A stretch of 64,000 nt of DNA from Cyclaneusma minus (lineage: Eukaryota > Ascomycota > Leotiomycetes > Marthamycetales > Marthamycetaceae). Positions 1-10,968 of this stretch are shown here, one piece after another (position 1 is the first letter of the stretch; every line of letters begins with the position of its first letter). A program made the translations under genes and the position numbers. The notes under the pieces were generated by a model. The model was given only the letters and a program-made list of their open reading frames with translations, had not been told where the DNA came from and made no database searches. The DNA lies in the NCBI GenBank assembly GCA_037179335.1, contig JAKZHN010000021.1, positions 496,001 through 560,000 on the forward strand, read 5' to 3'.

Positions 1-2
1 AT

Positions 3-1949
3 CCGATCGTGATCCCGCCGATCAATGTGGTCCATAATGGTTTTATCTTTACCTGCAGAGGCGAGGGTCTCCTGACGGAAGGCGGCTACACCTACGATCC
101 CGAAGTTTTGAGATACATACACGACCCCGACCCGAAGCGCGCTCGAAATGAAGCCGTCCAACGCGGATTCCATCACAAATACTTCCTCCAAAAACCTTTT
201 CAGTGGTGGAGAGCACAATGTCGTTTCCGCGGCCTTGATACGAGAGGAACGATCAAGATTCCAGACTTCCAAGCCAGACTTAAAGCATATGGCGATGCTG
301 GGATGCCGGACTACCTAGCAAAGGTGCAGCGCAAGGCAAACAAGGAATTTCGCAAGAAGAACCATGAAGCACGCGTTGCCCGGTCCTGGTCAATAGCTTC
401 AATGGCGGAAAAGGTGGCCATTGACGCAGTGCGATTCATCAGGGAGACGTTTGACAGAAAATCGCAGCAGGATACGGTCCTCGTGGAGCTTCCGCGTGAA
501 TCCCGTCGTATACTTCGAAAGACCGCGAGCGAATGGTGGCTGCCCGTTGGGCACATAGAAGGAGCAGACGGTCGTAAGTTCATTGTGGTAGGCAGGACTG
601 AGGATGCGGTTGCCGAAAGGATCAGAGAGGCCCAACGTCAACTTGCACGGATTAAGCAACGCAAAAAGGATGGGCACACACTCAAACATAAAAAGCCTAT
701 CCATCAACTGGCAGAGGGAGAGGATTCTGGAGAGGAAGAGGATTCGGAAGAGGAAGAGGGTTCGGAAGATGAAATGGATTCGAGGGAGGAAAGTAATTCA
801 GATGAGGACATGGAATTAGCAGAGGAAGGGGATTTGGCAGCGGAGGGGGTGTCAGCAGAAAACGAGGACTCGGAAAATGAAGAAGGTTCGGAAGAGGCAA
901 GTGACATAGAAGAGGAAGGGGTGTTAGTAGAGAATGACGACTCGTCAAATGAAGATCCTGAAGAGACAAGTGATTCGGGAGAGGACGGGGCTTTGGCAGC
1001 GGAGGGGGTTTCAGCAGATGCGCAAGATTCGGAAGCGGATAGTGACTCAGAAGAGGATGGGGGTTTAGCAGTGCAGGGGGTCTCAGCAGATGGGGAAGAT
1101 TCGGAAGCGGATAGTGACTCGGAAGAAGATTGGGCATCGGCGGAGGTCTCGAAAAGAAAGTGGGTCTCATCAGATTCGGAAGATTCGGAAGAGGAAAGTG
1201 ATACAGAAGAGGAAGGGGATTCGGCAGCAGAAGGGGTATCAGCGGAGGAGAGGGATCCAGCAATGAGCGGAGATTCGCAACAGAAAAGTGGTTCGGAAGA
1301 CGAACGAAGTTCAGTAGAAGACGAGGAAGAGGAAGAGGAAGAGGAAGATGATTCAGAAAGGGAATGGGATGTGACTGGTTGTTGGACAATCTCTTGTCCC
1401 CACCATTGCCCCGAGGGTGCGAGCCTTGAAATCTATCGGCAGCAAAGCCGCAAAGGGTGGGAGTTTTTTGCGGAGTTCGATTTTGGTGAAGTCAAAGGTG
1501 TCATGCGCTTCGAGAGACCAGAGGGGAGGAGTTTGACGGGCCCCAGACCAGTTAGAGACGCTGACTCTGACGATTCTGGCTCTGACTCTGACAATTATTC
1601 ATGTTACGAAGATTTTGAGAGGCGAAGTCCTACACCCGAAGAGCTCTATCTCGACAAAGAAGACAAGCCCTCTCCCCACTGTCCCAAATGGATTTTCACC
1701 TGGCGTGGAGAAGAGACCGCAACAACAAAGATCGAATATCTTTATCAATCCGGCTGGATTGTTTTCGAAGGATCTGGCGAGCTCACTGGCAAACTCGACG
1801 CCGACTCCGCCCTGGGGTGCAAGTTCACTGGGGTCAAAATCGGACCAACGCCGAGGTACTGCAGGCCTAATGCAGGAGAATTGTGGGCATCCTACAACGA
1901 GGCTGCATACGACAGGGCCAATAAAGCTAGATTCAGATGCGGGTATTGA
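3..1949 (+). CDS. Family member 1: acidic-linker protein of unknown function (5' end outside window)
   Basis: The reading frame is open to the window edge. Its first residues (PIVIPPINVVHNG) match the region just after the start of the two neighbouring paralogues, so the true start lies a few codons upstream; the GTG at base 9 is not the start. Order of parts: N-terminal block ending FTC/FIFTC; a W-R-A-Q-C-R-F-R-G-L-D-T-R-G-T segment that resembles a SAP motif (inference); a short FIVVGRTEDAV block; a very long Glu/Asp/Ser linker of roughly 230 residues; then the shared C-terminal module with DVTGCW, FDFGEVKGVMRFE, TWRGEE and FTGVKIGP. The linker is much longer than in its paralogues and contains 72-bp tandem repeats. 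Function unknown; the acidic linker suggests a nuclear or chromatin role, but nothing here proves it. Confidence 0.8.
   Translation, partial: PIVIPPINVVHNGFIFTCRGEGLLTEGGYTYDPEVLRYIHDPDPKRARNEAVQRGFHHKYFLQKPFQWWRAQCRFRGLDTRGTIKIPDFQARLKAYGDAGMPDYLAKVQRKANKEFRKKNHEARVARSWSIASMAEKVAIDAVRFIRETFDRKSQQDTVLVELPRESRRILRKTASEWWLPVGHIEGADGRKFIVVGRTEDAVAERIREAQRQLARIKQRKKDGHTLKHKKPIHQLAEGEDSGEEEDSEEEEGSEDEMDSREESNSDEDMELAEEGDLAAEGVSAENEDSENEEGSEEASDIEEEGVLVENDDSSNEDPEETSDSGEDGALAAEGVSADAQDSEADSDSEEDGGLAVQGVSADGEDSEADSDSEEDWASAEVSKRKWVSSDSEDSEEESDTEEEGDSAAEGVSAEERDPAMSGDSQQKSGSEDERSSVEDEEEEEEEEDDSEREWDVTGCWTISCPHHCPEGASLEIYRQQSRKGWEFFAEFDFGEVKGVMRFERPEGRSLTGPRPVRDADSDDSGSDSDNYSCYEDFERRSPTPEELYLDKEDKPSPHCPKWIFTWRGEETATTKIEYLYQSGWIVFEGSGELTGKLDADSALGCKFTGVKIGPTPRYCRPNAGELWASYNEAAYDRANKARFRCGY
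981..1124 (+). repeat. Two 72-bp in-frame tandem repeats in the acidic linker
   Basis: Bases 981-1052 and 1053-1124 are near-identical 72-bp units encoding a 24-residue repeat (EDG-A/G-LA-x-x-GVSAD ... DSEADSDSEE). Weaker copies with the GVSA core occur upstream (about 835-905) and downstream (about 1215-1245), so the linker grew by unequal duplication. Confidence 0.85.
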
Positions 1950-2139
1950 GGAGAGCTTTAAACACAAAAGGTCTAACCATCAATCGGGAGAAGAAGAGGA
2001 TTCAGAAGAGGAAATGGATTCAAGTGAGGAAGTTGTGTCAGCAGAGAAGGGGGAATCGGCAAACGAAGAAGCTCTGGAAGATGCAAGTACCTCGGAAGAA
2101 GAGGATTCGGGAGAGGAAGAGAATTCGGCTGTTCGATAA
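1950..2139 (+). pseudogene. Relic of a family-member acidic linker
   Basis: Directly after the stop of member 1, a different frame reads FKHKRSNHQSGEEEDSEEEM and more acidic residues. This aligns with the start of the linker inside member 1 (LKHKKPIHQ ... GEEEDSEEEE). It has no N-terminal or C-terminal module and ends at a stop at 2137-2139. It is best read as a broken duplicate fragment of a paralogue. A spliced alternative 3' exon is less likely because the shared C-terminal module already ends at 1949. Confidence 0.6.
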
Positions 2140-2731
2140 AACAACATTGGAAGCTTTCGACGCTCGACAAGTTTTGAGACTTGAGATGAAACTTACACGA
2201 CAAAAGAATGCAGAAGCCATCAAATTCAAGCACGACATCGGGTCGTGATGAGCAGCTGCCTGTCAATGAAACGTGACCCTTAGATAACTGCTGGGAACTT
2301 GATTTTGCCTCATTGAAGCCGCGCTGCCGGAACTTCTGAAATCTGTCTGCTCTCGTCGTTTCCATTGAAGTTCAGTCATCGACAATTGTTTGCACGGGCC
2401 ACATCAAACGGTCATGCTGGGAGGATAAACCATGAACGGGTCAGCGGAGGGTACCTAATGACAGAACACTTAGCTTTTTCCGCGGCGCGGTCGCGTCTCA
2501 GGGACGCAAAACTTTTACATCCTCAATTATTCACAGACATTCAGATCATTATTTCAGTTTGCTGCCAGGATACGCGACACGGAATCCAGTTTTATACCGA
2601 TCATCGTACCGAAATACCGTCCCTCGATCGATACAATCAGCTTGTCGGTTTCAAGAAACCAGAAACTCGGTTGTGATAACGCTCTGTGAAAGCCGAAATT
2701 GTCGAAGTCGAATCTCCTAGACGCCGAGAAG
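2140..2731. other. Intergenic, promoter side of member 2
   Basis: No supported gene. The stretch separates the relic from member 2 and probably holds the promoter of member 2. I see no clear repeat. Confidence 0.5.
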
Positions 2732-4186
2732 ATGGCTGAAGACGAAGTCAGACTACCAAAGCTTTATCCGATCGTTATCCCTCGCATCAATGTCGTCCAT
2801 AACGGCTTCACCTTTACTTGCGAGGGCTATGGTCTTATGACGGACGGCGGCTGGACCTACGAGCCTTATGATGAATGGAATCATCATATGCAGATGCAGT
2901 ACTGGAGAGCACAATGTCGTCTCCGCGGCCTCCCTACACGAGGAACTCTCTCGAAAGACTTTTTCCGAGACTGTGTCAAAGATCACGACGCTGCTGGACT
3001 TGGAAGACCGGCAGATCTAGTGGAGGCCGAGCGCAGGGCTAATGCGGAATTTTGTATCGCAAATAAGATAGCGCGAGACGGCAGATACAGCCAAGCCCGC
3101 ACAATGCACGAACAGGTGGAGCTTGATATGGAACGATTCCTTATGGAGAGATTACATAGCAGAGCGCGAGGGGATGCGGTCTTGCTGTTGGTCGATTCTC
3201 AGGGAACCTATAATAATCTTATGGACACTGTCCACGTATACTGCCTAGCGATGAGGTGGATGATGAGCGGGCAGGACGGCGGGGGGTGGGTTGTGGTAGG
3301 CAGGACTGAAGAGGCGGTCAATGAAAAGATAAGAGAGTACCTACGTGAGCAAGCTGAAAGGGCACGAGAGTACGGTCGCGAACAAGTTCGGACCAGGCAG
3401 CAAGAAGAGGACGAGATAGCCCTCAAGCATAAGAGGGTCATTCGGCAGTGGAGAGGAGACCCGTCATCAGAAGAGGAAGAGGAGGTGGGCTCAGAAGAGG
3501 AAAGAGATTTAGAACAGGAAGGGGATTCAGGGGATGAAGACGAGGAAGGCGAGGAAGGAGAGGAAGGATTTCCAGATGAGTAAGGATATTTGGGATTGGA
3601 AATGGTTTTAGAGCGGAAAGGGAATTTGGGAGTTCCAGAAGAGCAGGGATATGTGGGGGTGGGAATGGTTTCAGAGCGGGGAGGCGATATAGAAAGGGAT
3701 TGGGATGTTATCGGTTCTTGGTCAATCACCTGTTCCCACGATTGCCCCGATGGTGCAAGACTTGAAATCTATCGGCAGCTATCTTCGTTCAGAGGAGGAT
3801 GGGACTTTTTCGCAGAGTTCGACTTTGGCAAAGTTAGAGGTATGATCCGTTTCGAGAAGTCACAGCAACCAGGAGCTGGCCGGCATTACCGGCATTATGG
3901 TCACAGCCTCGATGATAACGACAAACCATCCCCTCACTGCCCCGGACGGAACTTCATCTGGCGTGGAGAAGACGTATTGACGACAAAAATCGATTGCCGC
4001 TGGCAGTCTGGCTTCATCAATTTCGGAGGACCTGGTGGCACTGAGCTCACTGGCAGACTCAATGCCGATTCCGAGCTGGCTTGCGATTTCACCGGGGTCA
4101 AAATCAGCCATATCCCAGCCGGCTACAGGCAGAATCTACAAGCTCTGTGGGCATCCTACAGCAAAGTTATACAACAAGGCCAATAG
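2732..4186 (+). pseudogene. Family member 2, interrupted by an in-frame TAA
   Basis: ATG at 2732 gives MAEDEVRLPKLYPIVIPRIN, collinear with the start of member 3 (MSALPELHPIVHP). The N-terminal block, the SAP-like segment (YWRAQCRLRGLPTRGT), GGWVVVGRTEEAV and the first part of an acidic linker follow. A single TAA at 3581-3583 then stops the frame. The SAME frame continues at 3584 through a degraded linker into the C-terminal module (DWDVIGSW, FDFGKVRGMIRFE, FIWRGED, FTGVKI) to a stop at 4184-4186. A GTAAGG donor-like string overlaps the stop (3580), but no AG restores the frame, so an intron does not easily explain it. The gene may be recently inactivated, may make a truncated N-terminal protein, or may contain a sequencing error at one base. 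Confidence 0.7.
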
Positions 4187-4757
4187 AGACAGATTGCGGC
4201 GGGGAGAGTGAGAGATTTCGCACGGAAACCGCCCGAGTGACCTAATCAGCAGGAATGGGATTACCCGGGCGATGCTCACTCCAAAGATTCTGTTGGAATT
4301 GTTAGATCTTGTAGTTCGAACTGGCTGTAATGAACAAACAATGGGAGTCTAAAGTCATTCAGGCCAAGCGGGGTAGCAAATGAGATAATCGAAGATGTTC
4401 TGCGAGTCAGTTCGGCAGTCCGGTAAAACTGCATCGCATTTCTTCACTCGCCTTACCTATTCTTTAACATGCCTCCTCTTGATTCATACTGATAATTTCC
4501 CAACGTTTTTTTGTTTCTCTGCGTTCCCTCCGATTCGGAGCAGAAGAGAGAAGATTTTTGCATTGGCCATTGTTTACAAATACCGCGTTGACTGCACTTT
4601 ACCGCCAGCTTTTTCCAGCAGGGAATTCAACTTCGAGCTACCTCTCCGGGCTCCTCGGCGCAAACGGCCTCGACGACAACATTGAACAACTTCTGGCGCA
4701 CTCTGAAAATTATTCTTCTCGAAACCTCTCGAAGAAAGCTTTCTCCAAGTTGCGAAG
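4187..4757. promoter_or_regulatory. Intergenic, presumed promoter of member 3
   Basis: About 570 bases with no supported gene. A pyrimidine-rich tract (about 4480-4530) lies upstream of the ATG at 4758, as is common in fungal promoters. No specific factor site is claimed. Confidence 0.4.
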
Positions 4758-6149
4758 ATGAGCGCACTCCCAGAACTCCATCCGATTGTCCATCCTGCCA
4801 TCAAGGTGGTCCATGACGGCTTCACCTACACGTGCCAGGGCGACGGTCTCACCAAAAATGGCTACAGATACGACCCCGATGTTGCGAAACACCTCCCACT
4901 TCTTCAACCTGTTCTGACTCAGAAGGGTACCGTCAAAGTCCATCAACCCCGCATCCAGAGACAGCCTCAAACCTACTGGCAGGCACAATGTCATCTCCGC
5001 GGCCTTCGCACAAATGGAACGAACGCAATCCTTCAAGGAAGACTCAGAATTCATGGCGATGCCGGAATGCCGGACGAACTAGCCGAGCTGGAACGAAAGA
5101 CAAACGCCGAGTTTCTCATCAAGAATCACGAGCAGAGAGACGACAAATGGAAGCAGATGGGTCCAGACGAGAAGGCCGAACTTGACCCAGAGCGATTCCT
5201 GGTCGAGACCTTCAAGAAGTCGAAGCAGACTGTGGTTCTTCTGAAGCTTGGATTCCGCCATGACTTGCAGCAAACCGCCGACAAACTGGGCCTACCTAGC
5301 AATTTCATGTACGGGCCGGAAGGCAAAGACGGCAACCGCTGGGTCGTGGTGGGCAAAACTCAGAAAGCCGTTATGGAGAAGCTGAGGGAGGCTGGACGCG
5401 AAATTTCAAGAATCAAGCAGCGAGAGGAAGACGAGAAGAACGAGGAGATCGAACTGAAACACAAGGAGGTTGTCGAGCAGTTGAAGAAAGGCAAGGCAGG
5501 CAAGAAGGACTGGGATGTCACTGGTCATTGGTCAATCTCCTGCCCAAGCCTCGAAGAGGGTTGGGATGTTGCTACAGACTTGAGCCTTGACATCTATCGC
5601 ACCAAGTCCGGGAACACCTGGGACTTTTTTGCGATTTTCGACTTCGGTGTCGTCAAAGGTGTTATGCGCTTCGAAAAGCCCGAGAAGCCAAAACCCGCAA
5701 AGAAGAGTGCTAAGGGCCGCAAGCAAGCTGAGCAGTCTGAGGAAGATGAAGACGAAGAGGACGAGGAGGAGGACGATGAGGACGATGAGGACGATGAGGA
5801 CGAATATGGAGCAGACTATGGACGCAGCCTGACTCCCGAAGAGCTTAACCTCGACGCCGATGATAAGCCATCCGCCCGCTGCCCCGATTGGAACTACACC
5901 TGGCGCGGAGAAGAGACGGGAGAAGGCGAGATTTCGTACACTCCAAAGTTCGGCTCCATGACCTTCGGAGGACCTGGAGGCACCAAAGTTACTGGGGTCT
6001 TCAGCGCCCAGTTTGTCTCCGGTTGTGATTTTACTGGAGTCAAAGTCGGACCGGCCGAGGGAAGAGCACCTGATGTAGGATCCGAGTGGGCTTCATACAA
6101 ATATGCTGCATATGAAGAAGCCTGGGTCGGCAGGTGGCGCAGATGGTGA
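4758..6149 (+). CDS. Family member 3: intact reference copy, 463 aa, unknown function
   Basis: Intronless ORF of 463 residues and the cleanest full-length copy. Order: N-terminal block to residue about 40; SAP-like segment at about residues 73-100 (YWQAQCHLRGLRTNGT ... LQGRLRIHGD; inferred from the RGL-T-x-GT ... L-x-x-RL pattern); a WVVVGKTQKAV block; a Lys/Glu-rich helix with coiled-coil character (about 205-250); DWDVTGHWSISCP; FDFGVVKGVMRFE; an Asp/Glu tract (about 325-355); then TWRGEETGEGEI, FGGPGG and FTGVKVGP near the C terminus. It has no signal peptide or membrane segment. Members 1-3 share orientation and spacing, so they arose by tandem duplication. No family name is recognised. 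A nucleic-acid-binding role is only an inference from the SAP-like segment. Confidence 0.85.
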   Translation: MSALPELHPIVHPAIKVVHDGFTYTCQGDGLTKNGYRYDPDVAKHLPLLQPVLTQKGTVKVHQPRIQRQPQTYWQAQCHLRGLRTNGTNAILQGRLRIHGDAGMPDELAELERKTNAEFLIKNHEQRDDKWKQMGPDEKAELDPERFLVETFKKSKQTVVLLKLGFRHDLQQTADKLGLPSNFMYGPEGKDGNRWVVVGKTQKAVMEKLREAGREISRIKQREEDEKNEEIELKHKEVVEQLKKGKAGKKDWDVTGHWSISCPSLEEGWDVATDLSLDIYRTKSGNTWDFFAIFDFGVVKGVMRFEKPEKPKPAKKSAKGRKQAEQSEEDEDEEDEEEDDEDDEDDEDEYGADYGRSLTPEELNLDADDKPSARCPDWNYTWRGEETGEGEISYTPKFGSMTFGGPGGTKVTGVFSAQFVSGCDFTGVKVGPAEGRAPDVGSEWASYKYAAYEEAWVGRWRRW

Positions 6150-7527
6150 GGGATTCCGCATGGAACCTTCCGCATGGAAATCACCGATACATCGGACACG
6201 GTCCACGGCTGCTGCGCTGTTCTTCTACATTCCCATGCAGTAGGCATCAGTTTCAATACTTTTCCCACATGGTTACAATACTTATGCACGGTAGATCGGT
6301 GACCGCCGAGTGACCTAACCAGCAGTCTTTTGCAAGTATATACCTTCTTGATCTGTCCTCCTTGTGTTACGGAAATCCACATCGTCGTATTCACTTTCTC
6401 GAACTCGATGGGTCGCCATTTACACCGAGATACTCAACGAGGAAACCGACCTCGGGGTATCTGTCAGCGTGACAAGGTTCGGCTCGATGGTTCCACCCCC
6501 GCATTTCGATTCCTGGAGAACGTGGGGACCCCGCAGCCTTGGGTCACCGGGGTCCCTGCTATTAACATCCCGTAATATGACATTTCAGGACACTGACGTA
6601 TTCAGTCTCGTGGGTATTTCGACAACTCATGATCATGACTGAAGCAATTGATACAGATTACTCTCTGGCGATTTGGCGAGTCCTAACGCAATGTTGCGGC
6701 CATGGCGGGTGAGTGGGATTTTCTCGGCTGGCCACTCATGCGATGCAACATACCGCGATGCGAGACTTGATACCTTGAATTTATTGCCAAGCGACTAATA
6801 TACTACTCGTCTCTTAGGATAATCGGATTAGCTACTCGAATCGGTTTACAAAACAAACCGTCCAGTGCACCTTTCCCACCGCTATATTCAGAACCCAAGG
6901 AAGGACCTTGACGACCGCGCTGCGACACACTAAATAACCGCGCGAGTATCAGAAGAAATATACCCACAGTTGTTGGAAGTAGCGCAAGGACTCGAGAGCA
7001 ACGCTAATTACGCGTCAAGTAGTATTTCGAGGCTCTTGCGCTTGGGCTCGGCCCTCCAGAACAAACAAGCCAAAGCGTAGGTAAGAAACACATGTAGCCC
7101 ACAACTTAGAAACCTTCACCGCAAGCTCCTCAACACCACTGTACCACATACCCTTTTGTTGCTTGCTGTTCCTCAGCGCTGCTTGTCTTCGTCCGTCAAA
7201 GCCCCGAGATCAGCATGAACCCCTGCCTTACCATGCCGGGGTATTCTCTCCTTCGAGTCAGGAACGTTGATGCCCAGACGCAGCCCTGTGTCTCCTGCCA
7301 AGTTTAGGTACTCATAAGAGCCGGTGGATCAATTCCAAGCTTTTCCCGTGATGCGCTCGAAACGCATGGGTAGATCCCAAGCTTGCAGAAGAGGTCCGAA
7401 AACTAATAAATAGAGCTCGGAAGGATGGATTTGAGAATTGCGGTCAGGGAATCTTTGAGGCGTATCTGCCTTTCAAGTTGTTCTTCAGGTTGGGTCTCTT
7501 TGAGAGGTCCCTTCGAAACCCAGCAAA
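6150..7527. other. Intergenic, about 1.4 kb
   Basis: Only short ORFs without coding character are present. The last few hundred bases are presumably the promoter and leader of the GH106-like gene. No convincing transposon ends or RNA gene were seen. Confidence 0.5.
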
Positions 7528-10500
7528 ATGACATTCACCAAGGTATGTTAATGTTTTGACCAAATGTATAACTATCAAGCTAATCGTGATTAGATGACTA
7601 CCGTGCCGTTGTTTCTCGGTCTCCTCTTCTCGAACACGGTACAAGGTCTGCCATACGACCATCTCGATGACCAAGTCAACGCCGCAATAGACGCAGGAAC
7701 ATTTGCAAACCCTTCAAACCTCGTGCGACCCAAGTTTCGATATTGGTACCAAATACCTCCCCGATCATCAGACAGAAAACTGATCTTTCTAGGTTACCAG
7801 ATGCCAGTATCAACATCACTGGGATGCAACAAGACATTGCAGATATTGGTAAAGTTGGCGCCGGTGGTATTGAGCTGCTGAATTACTATATGTACGGCGG
7901 TGTCATTCAAGCTGAGCCTGTTCCAGTCGACTGGGATTTTTACAACTTCGGCACCGATGCTTATGTCGATGTGCTCAAAGGTGCCTTGGAAGCTACTCAA
8001 GCGAATGGGCTTATTATGGATTTCGAAGTCGGCGTCCAATCTGGTCAAGGCGCACCGGCTGAGCCTGGAAATCCTGGGCTTTCTTGGGAAATGGTATGTG
8101 AATCTCTCCTAAATTGCAGCCAAGGGAAAGAAGTCTAGGCACTCTGATAGTTGCCAAGATCAGAAACATGGAATAGCTGGGTTCAGCGCCAAGTCTCAGC
8201 AAGTGGATTCGGCTCCACTGTTAGCTTGGCTGACTCCAAACCTTATTTGGACTCAAATAGCTTGGGTCTCACAGCTTGATACTCCTAAGAAGTGCCTAGA
8301 CTTTGTTCACTTCCTCATGGCTATCCCAAGATTCTGACCAGGTGTAGGATGCCAACTACGTTATTCTCTCTCCAGGGGAGACCTTCAACGACCAGGTTCC
8401 AGGATACAACACTACCTCAGGTCTTCTCTCGGTCCTCACAGCAACAGTTCTTAACTCGACTGTCGACAGCTCGAGCAGAACCCTCTACACACTTGCTGAG
8501 GCCAGCGTCGTCGACGTCACTCAAAATGTGACAACTGACGGCTATTTGAACGTCACTTTCTCAAACGACACCGCTCTGGGCTATCTTGTATTTGCGGGCT
8601 ACTCTGTGCAACCTCTCACCCGTTCTGGCACTGCTGGATCGGACCCCCAGAACTTCATTAAAAATGGTTCTTTTGCGGTTGATCATTTCTCTGCCGTTGG
8701 TGCCAAACTGACAACCGACTTTCTGGAAGAGTATGTCTTGCTCAATGGGACAAAAGAACTTCTGATGGAAGTTGGAAATTACAGTGAGTTTTCCGATATG
8801 AGATGATGATCTCCAAAAATGGAACTATTACTGAAAGTCTTGTAGTTTGGGAGGATAGTATGGAGATAGCAGCCACAACTTATTGGACGTCGAATTTGAC
8901 GACTAATTTTGAGGCGCAGCATGGATATTCCATTCTGACTTACCTTCCGTTGCTTCTTCTCGACAATGCCAACGGTCTCACAGCTGAAGTTACTGAAGGC
9001 TTCGTCACAGATGCTTCCGATGCTGGAAGCAAGTATGTCACGGACTTCCGCTCGACACTGGCACTCGGATATGCCGATTACCTGAATCACTGGACAAACT
9101 GGTCCAACAGTCTCCTGGACCTGCAATTCTCTGCCCAAATCGGCTACAACATGCCAATTGACATGCTACAAAACATTGACCTAGTCAACGCCCCTGAGAC
9201 AGAGACTCTTGCATTCGCCAACGATGTCGATGCCATGCTACAATATTCAGGGGCAGCAAACCTCGCCGGAAAGCGCATCATTTCGATCGAAGCAGCCGCA
9301 AACTTCGACGAAGCCTACCAAATGACGCTTCCCACTCTACTGCAAAACACACAAAGAGGCCTTGCAGCGGGTGTCAACATGTTCATCTACCATGGAGCTA
9401 CTTACACCTATGACTACCCCAACACCACCTGGCCCGGCTTCACAACTTTCATGTACGAGTTTGGCGAAATGCATTCCAGACACCAGCCTGCATGGGAGCA
9501 CGGCTATGCAGATGTGCTCAATTGGACTGCTCGAGTTCAATACATCCAGCAGAGCGGTGTGCCGAAGCGCGATATTGTGTTCTGGGACTACAAGCCAGCA
9601 CAGGGCGCTACAATCCCTGCTTTGTATTCTCCCACTGATCTGACCTCGGCCGGCTACACATACGACTACCTCTCTCCCACCAACTTCGATCTTCCATGGG
9701 CCGTAGTTGAAAACGGTACCTTTGCTCCTGAAGGAGCGGAGTACAGAGCTCTAGTCATTCGAAGCAACGATACCTTGACAGCCGCAGGAGTAGGTAAGCT
9801 CCTCGAGTTTGCCCAAGCAGGCCTCCCAATCGTCGCTGCCGGAGGTTTCCCAACAAGCTTTTCTTCCACCAACGCGACCGCCGTCTTATACGTCAACACG
9901 ACACTTTCCACGCTTTCTTCACTCTCAAACGTCCATATCATAGACGACAGCCCCATTGCAAGCTCCCTGCAAAGCCTTGGAATAAAACCTCGTCTTTCAG
10001 TCAGCAGCAACGGCCTCTGGTGGACAACCTGGCGCTCCAACGGCACCTCCGAGTACATCTTCATATTCAACGACGGCGCCGCCACTTCCGGAACAATCAC
10101 TTTTTCCAGCACCGCCACGCCCTATTTCCTCGACTTGTGGTCCGGCATCCAAACACCGATTTTGAACTACACTACCGATGGCTTCTCAACAACAATGTAT
10201 TTCTCTTTCGCCGGAAACCAAACCGCCGTCATCGCATTCTCCGATTCACCCCTCGACCCCTCCGTTGAAATCCCCTCCGTCCACGCCACCTCTGCCACCT
10301 CCTCTATACTCGGCTTCTCCTACGACTCCTCCTCATCCGGCCTAATAGCCAAAGTCGCATCATCCTCCGATCCCCAAACCCTCACACTCTCCAACTCCAC
10401 AATCATCACTCTCGATTCCTCTTCCGTCCCCGACTCTTTCACACTAGACACCTGGACATTAACAGCCGAACACTGGGATCCCCCCTCCGACCTCTACACC

Positions 10501-10968
10501 CCCTCCATAGACGCCGTGAAATCAAACACCACCCACAATCTAACTTCACCACTGCTCCCCTGGCCCTCCATCCCCGGTCTCAACAGCACATCCGGGCTCG
10601 GTTTTTACAACACTTCTTTTACCTGGCCTCCTAGCACCACTAATTCCACCTCCACAAACTCCACCCTAGGCGCATACATCTCCTTCCCGCCAGTATTCCA
10701 CTCCTTAGAAGTATTCATCAATGGTGTGGAAGTAGGACCGCTGGATTATACGAATCCGATAGGGGATATTAGTGAATATCTAGTGGAGGGAGAGAATGTG
10801 GTAGAGGTGACGGTGGCGACGACGCTGTATAATGTGTTGAAGCCTATTTGGGGTAGCTTGCTGACGGCTAGTTCGGGGTCGCTTGTTGGGGCGGATAGTC
10901 CGGAGCAGGATGTGGGGTTGGTGGGGACGGTGGAAGTGGTGCCTTATTGGGGGGTCGTTGTTGCTTGA
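7528..10968 (+). CDS. Secreted GH106-like glycoside hydrolase (alpha-L-rhamnosidase-type), five exons
   Basis: Proposed exons: 7528-7542, 7594-7745, 7793-8093, 8348-8783, 8846-10968, giving 1008 aa. The junctions rebuild conserved text: RYW|LPDASI across intron 2 and NY|IWEDSM across intron 4. The N terminus has a hydrophobic signal-like stretch (TTVPLFLGLLFSNTVQG), and the protein is rich in N-x-S/T sites, so it is probably secreted. Fungal proteins with AGGIELLNYY, NMFIYHGATY and PAWEHGYADVLNW belong, as I recall, to the Glyco_hydro_106 group. That would mean cleavage of rhamnose-type side chains of plant polysaccharides or glycosides outside the cell; the exact substrate cannot be read from sequence. 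The C-terminal part is beta-rich and looks like a sugar-binding domain. Intron 3 is unusually long (254 nt) and carries an inverted-repeat insertion. Confidence 0.8.
8131..8303. mobile_element. Inverted-repeat (MITE-like) insertion inside intron 3 of the GH106-like gene
   Basis: AAGTCTAGGCACT at 8131-8143 is repeated perfectly inverted at 8291-8303, enclosing 173 bp. Inside are further hairpins: AGTGGA/TCCACT around 8210, and GACTCCAAA with TTTGGACTC, one mismatch, around 8235-8260. Removing the element leaves an intron of about 81 nt, a normal size here. No target duplication is obvious. Confidence 0.65.

Noticed and set aside
697..1389. 230-codon minus-strand ORF rich in Leu and Pro
   Set aside because: It is the antisense shadow of the Glu/Asp/Ser repeat of family member 1; no domain, no start context.
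3580..3674. Intron starting at GTAAGG (3580) to explain the stop in member 2
   Set aside because: Candidate acceptors at 3638, 3646 and 3674 all leave the C-terminal module out of frame.
3..6149. Repeat-induced point mutation (RIP) of the tandem array
   Set aside because: Apart from one stop, the copies are not rich in TpA or in stops and retain long open frames; one base is not evidence.
5894..6394. 166-codon minus-strand ORF
   Set aside because: Antisense to the conserved C-terminal module of member 3.
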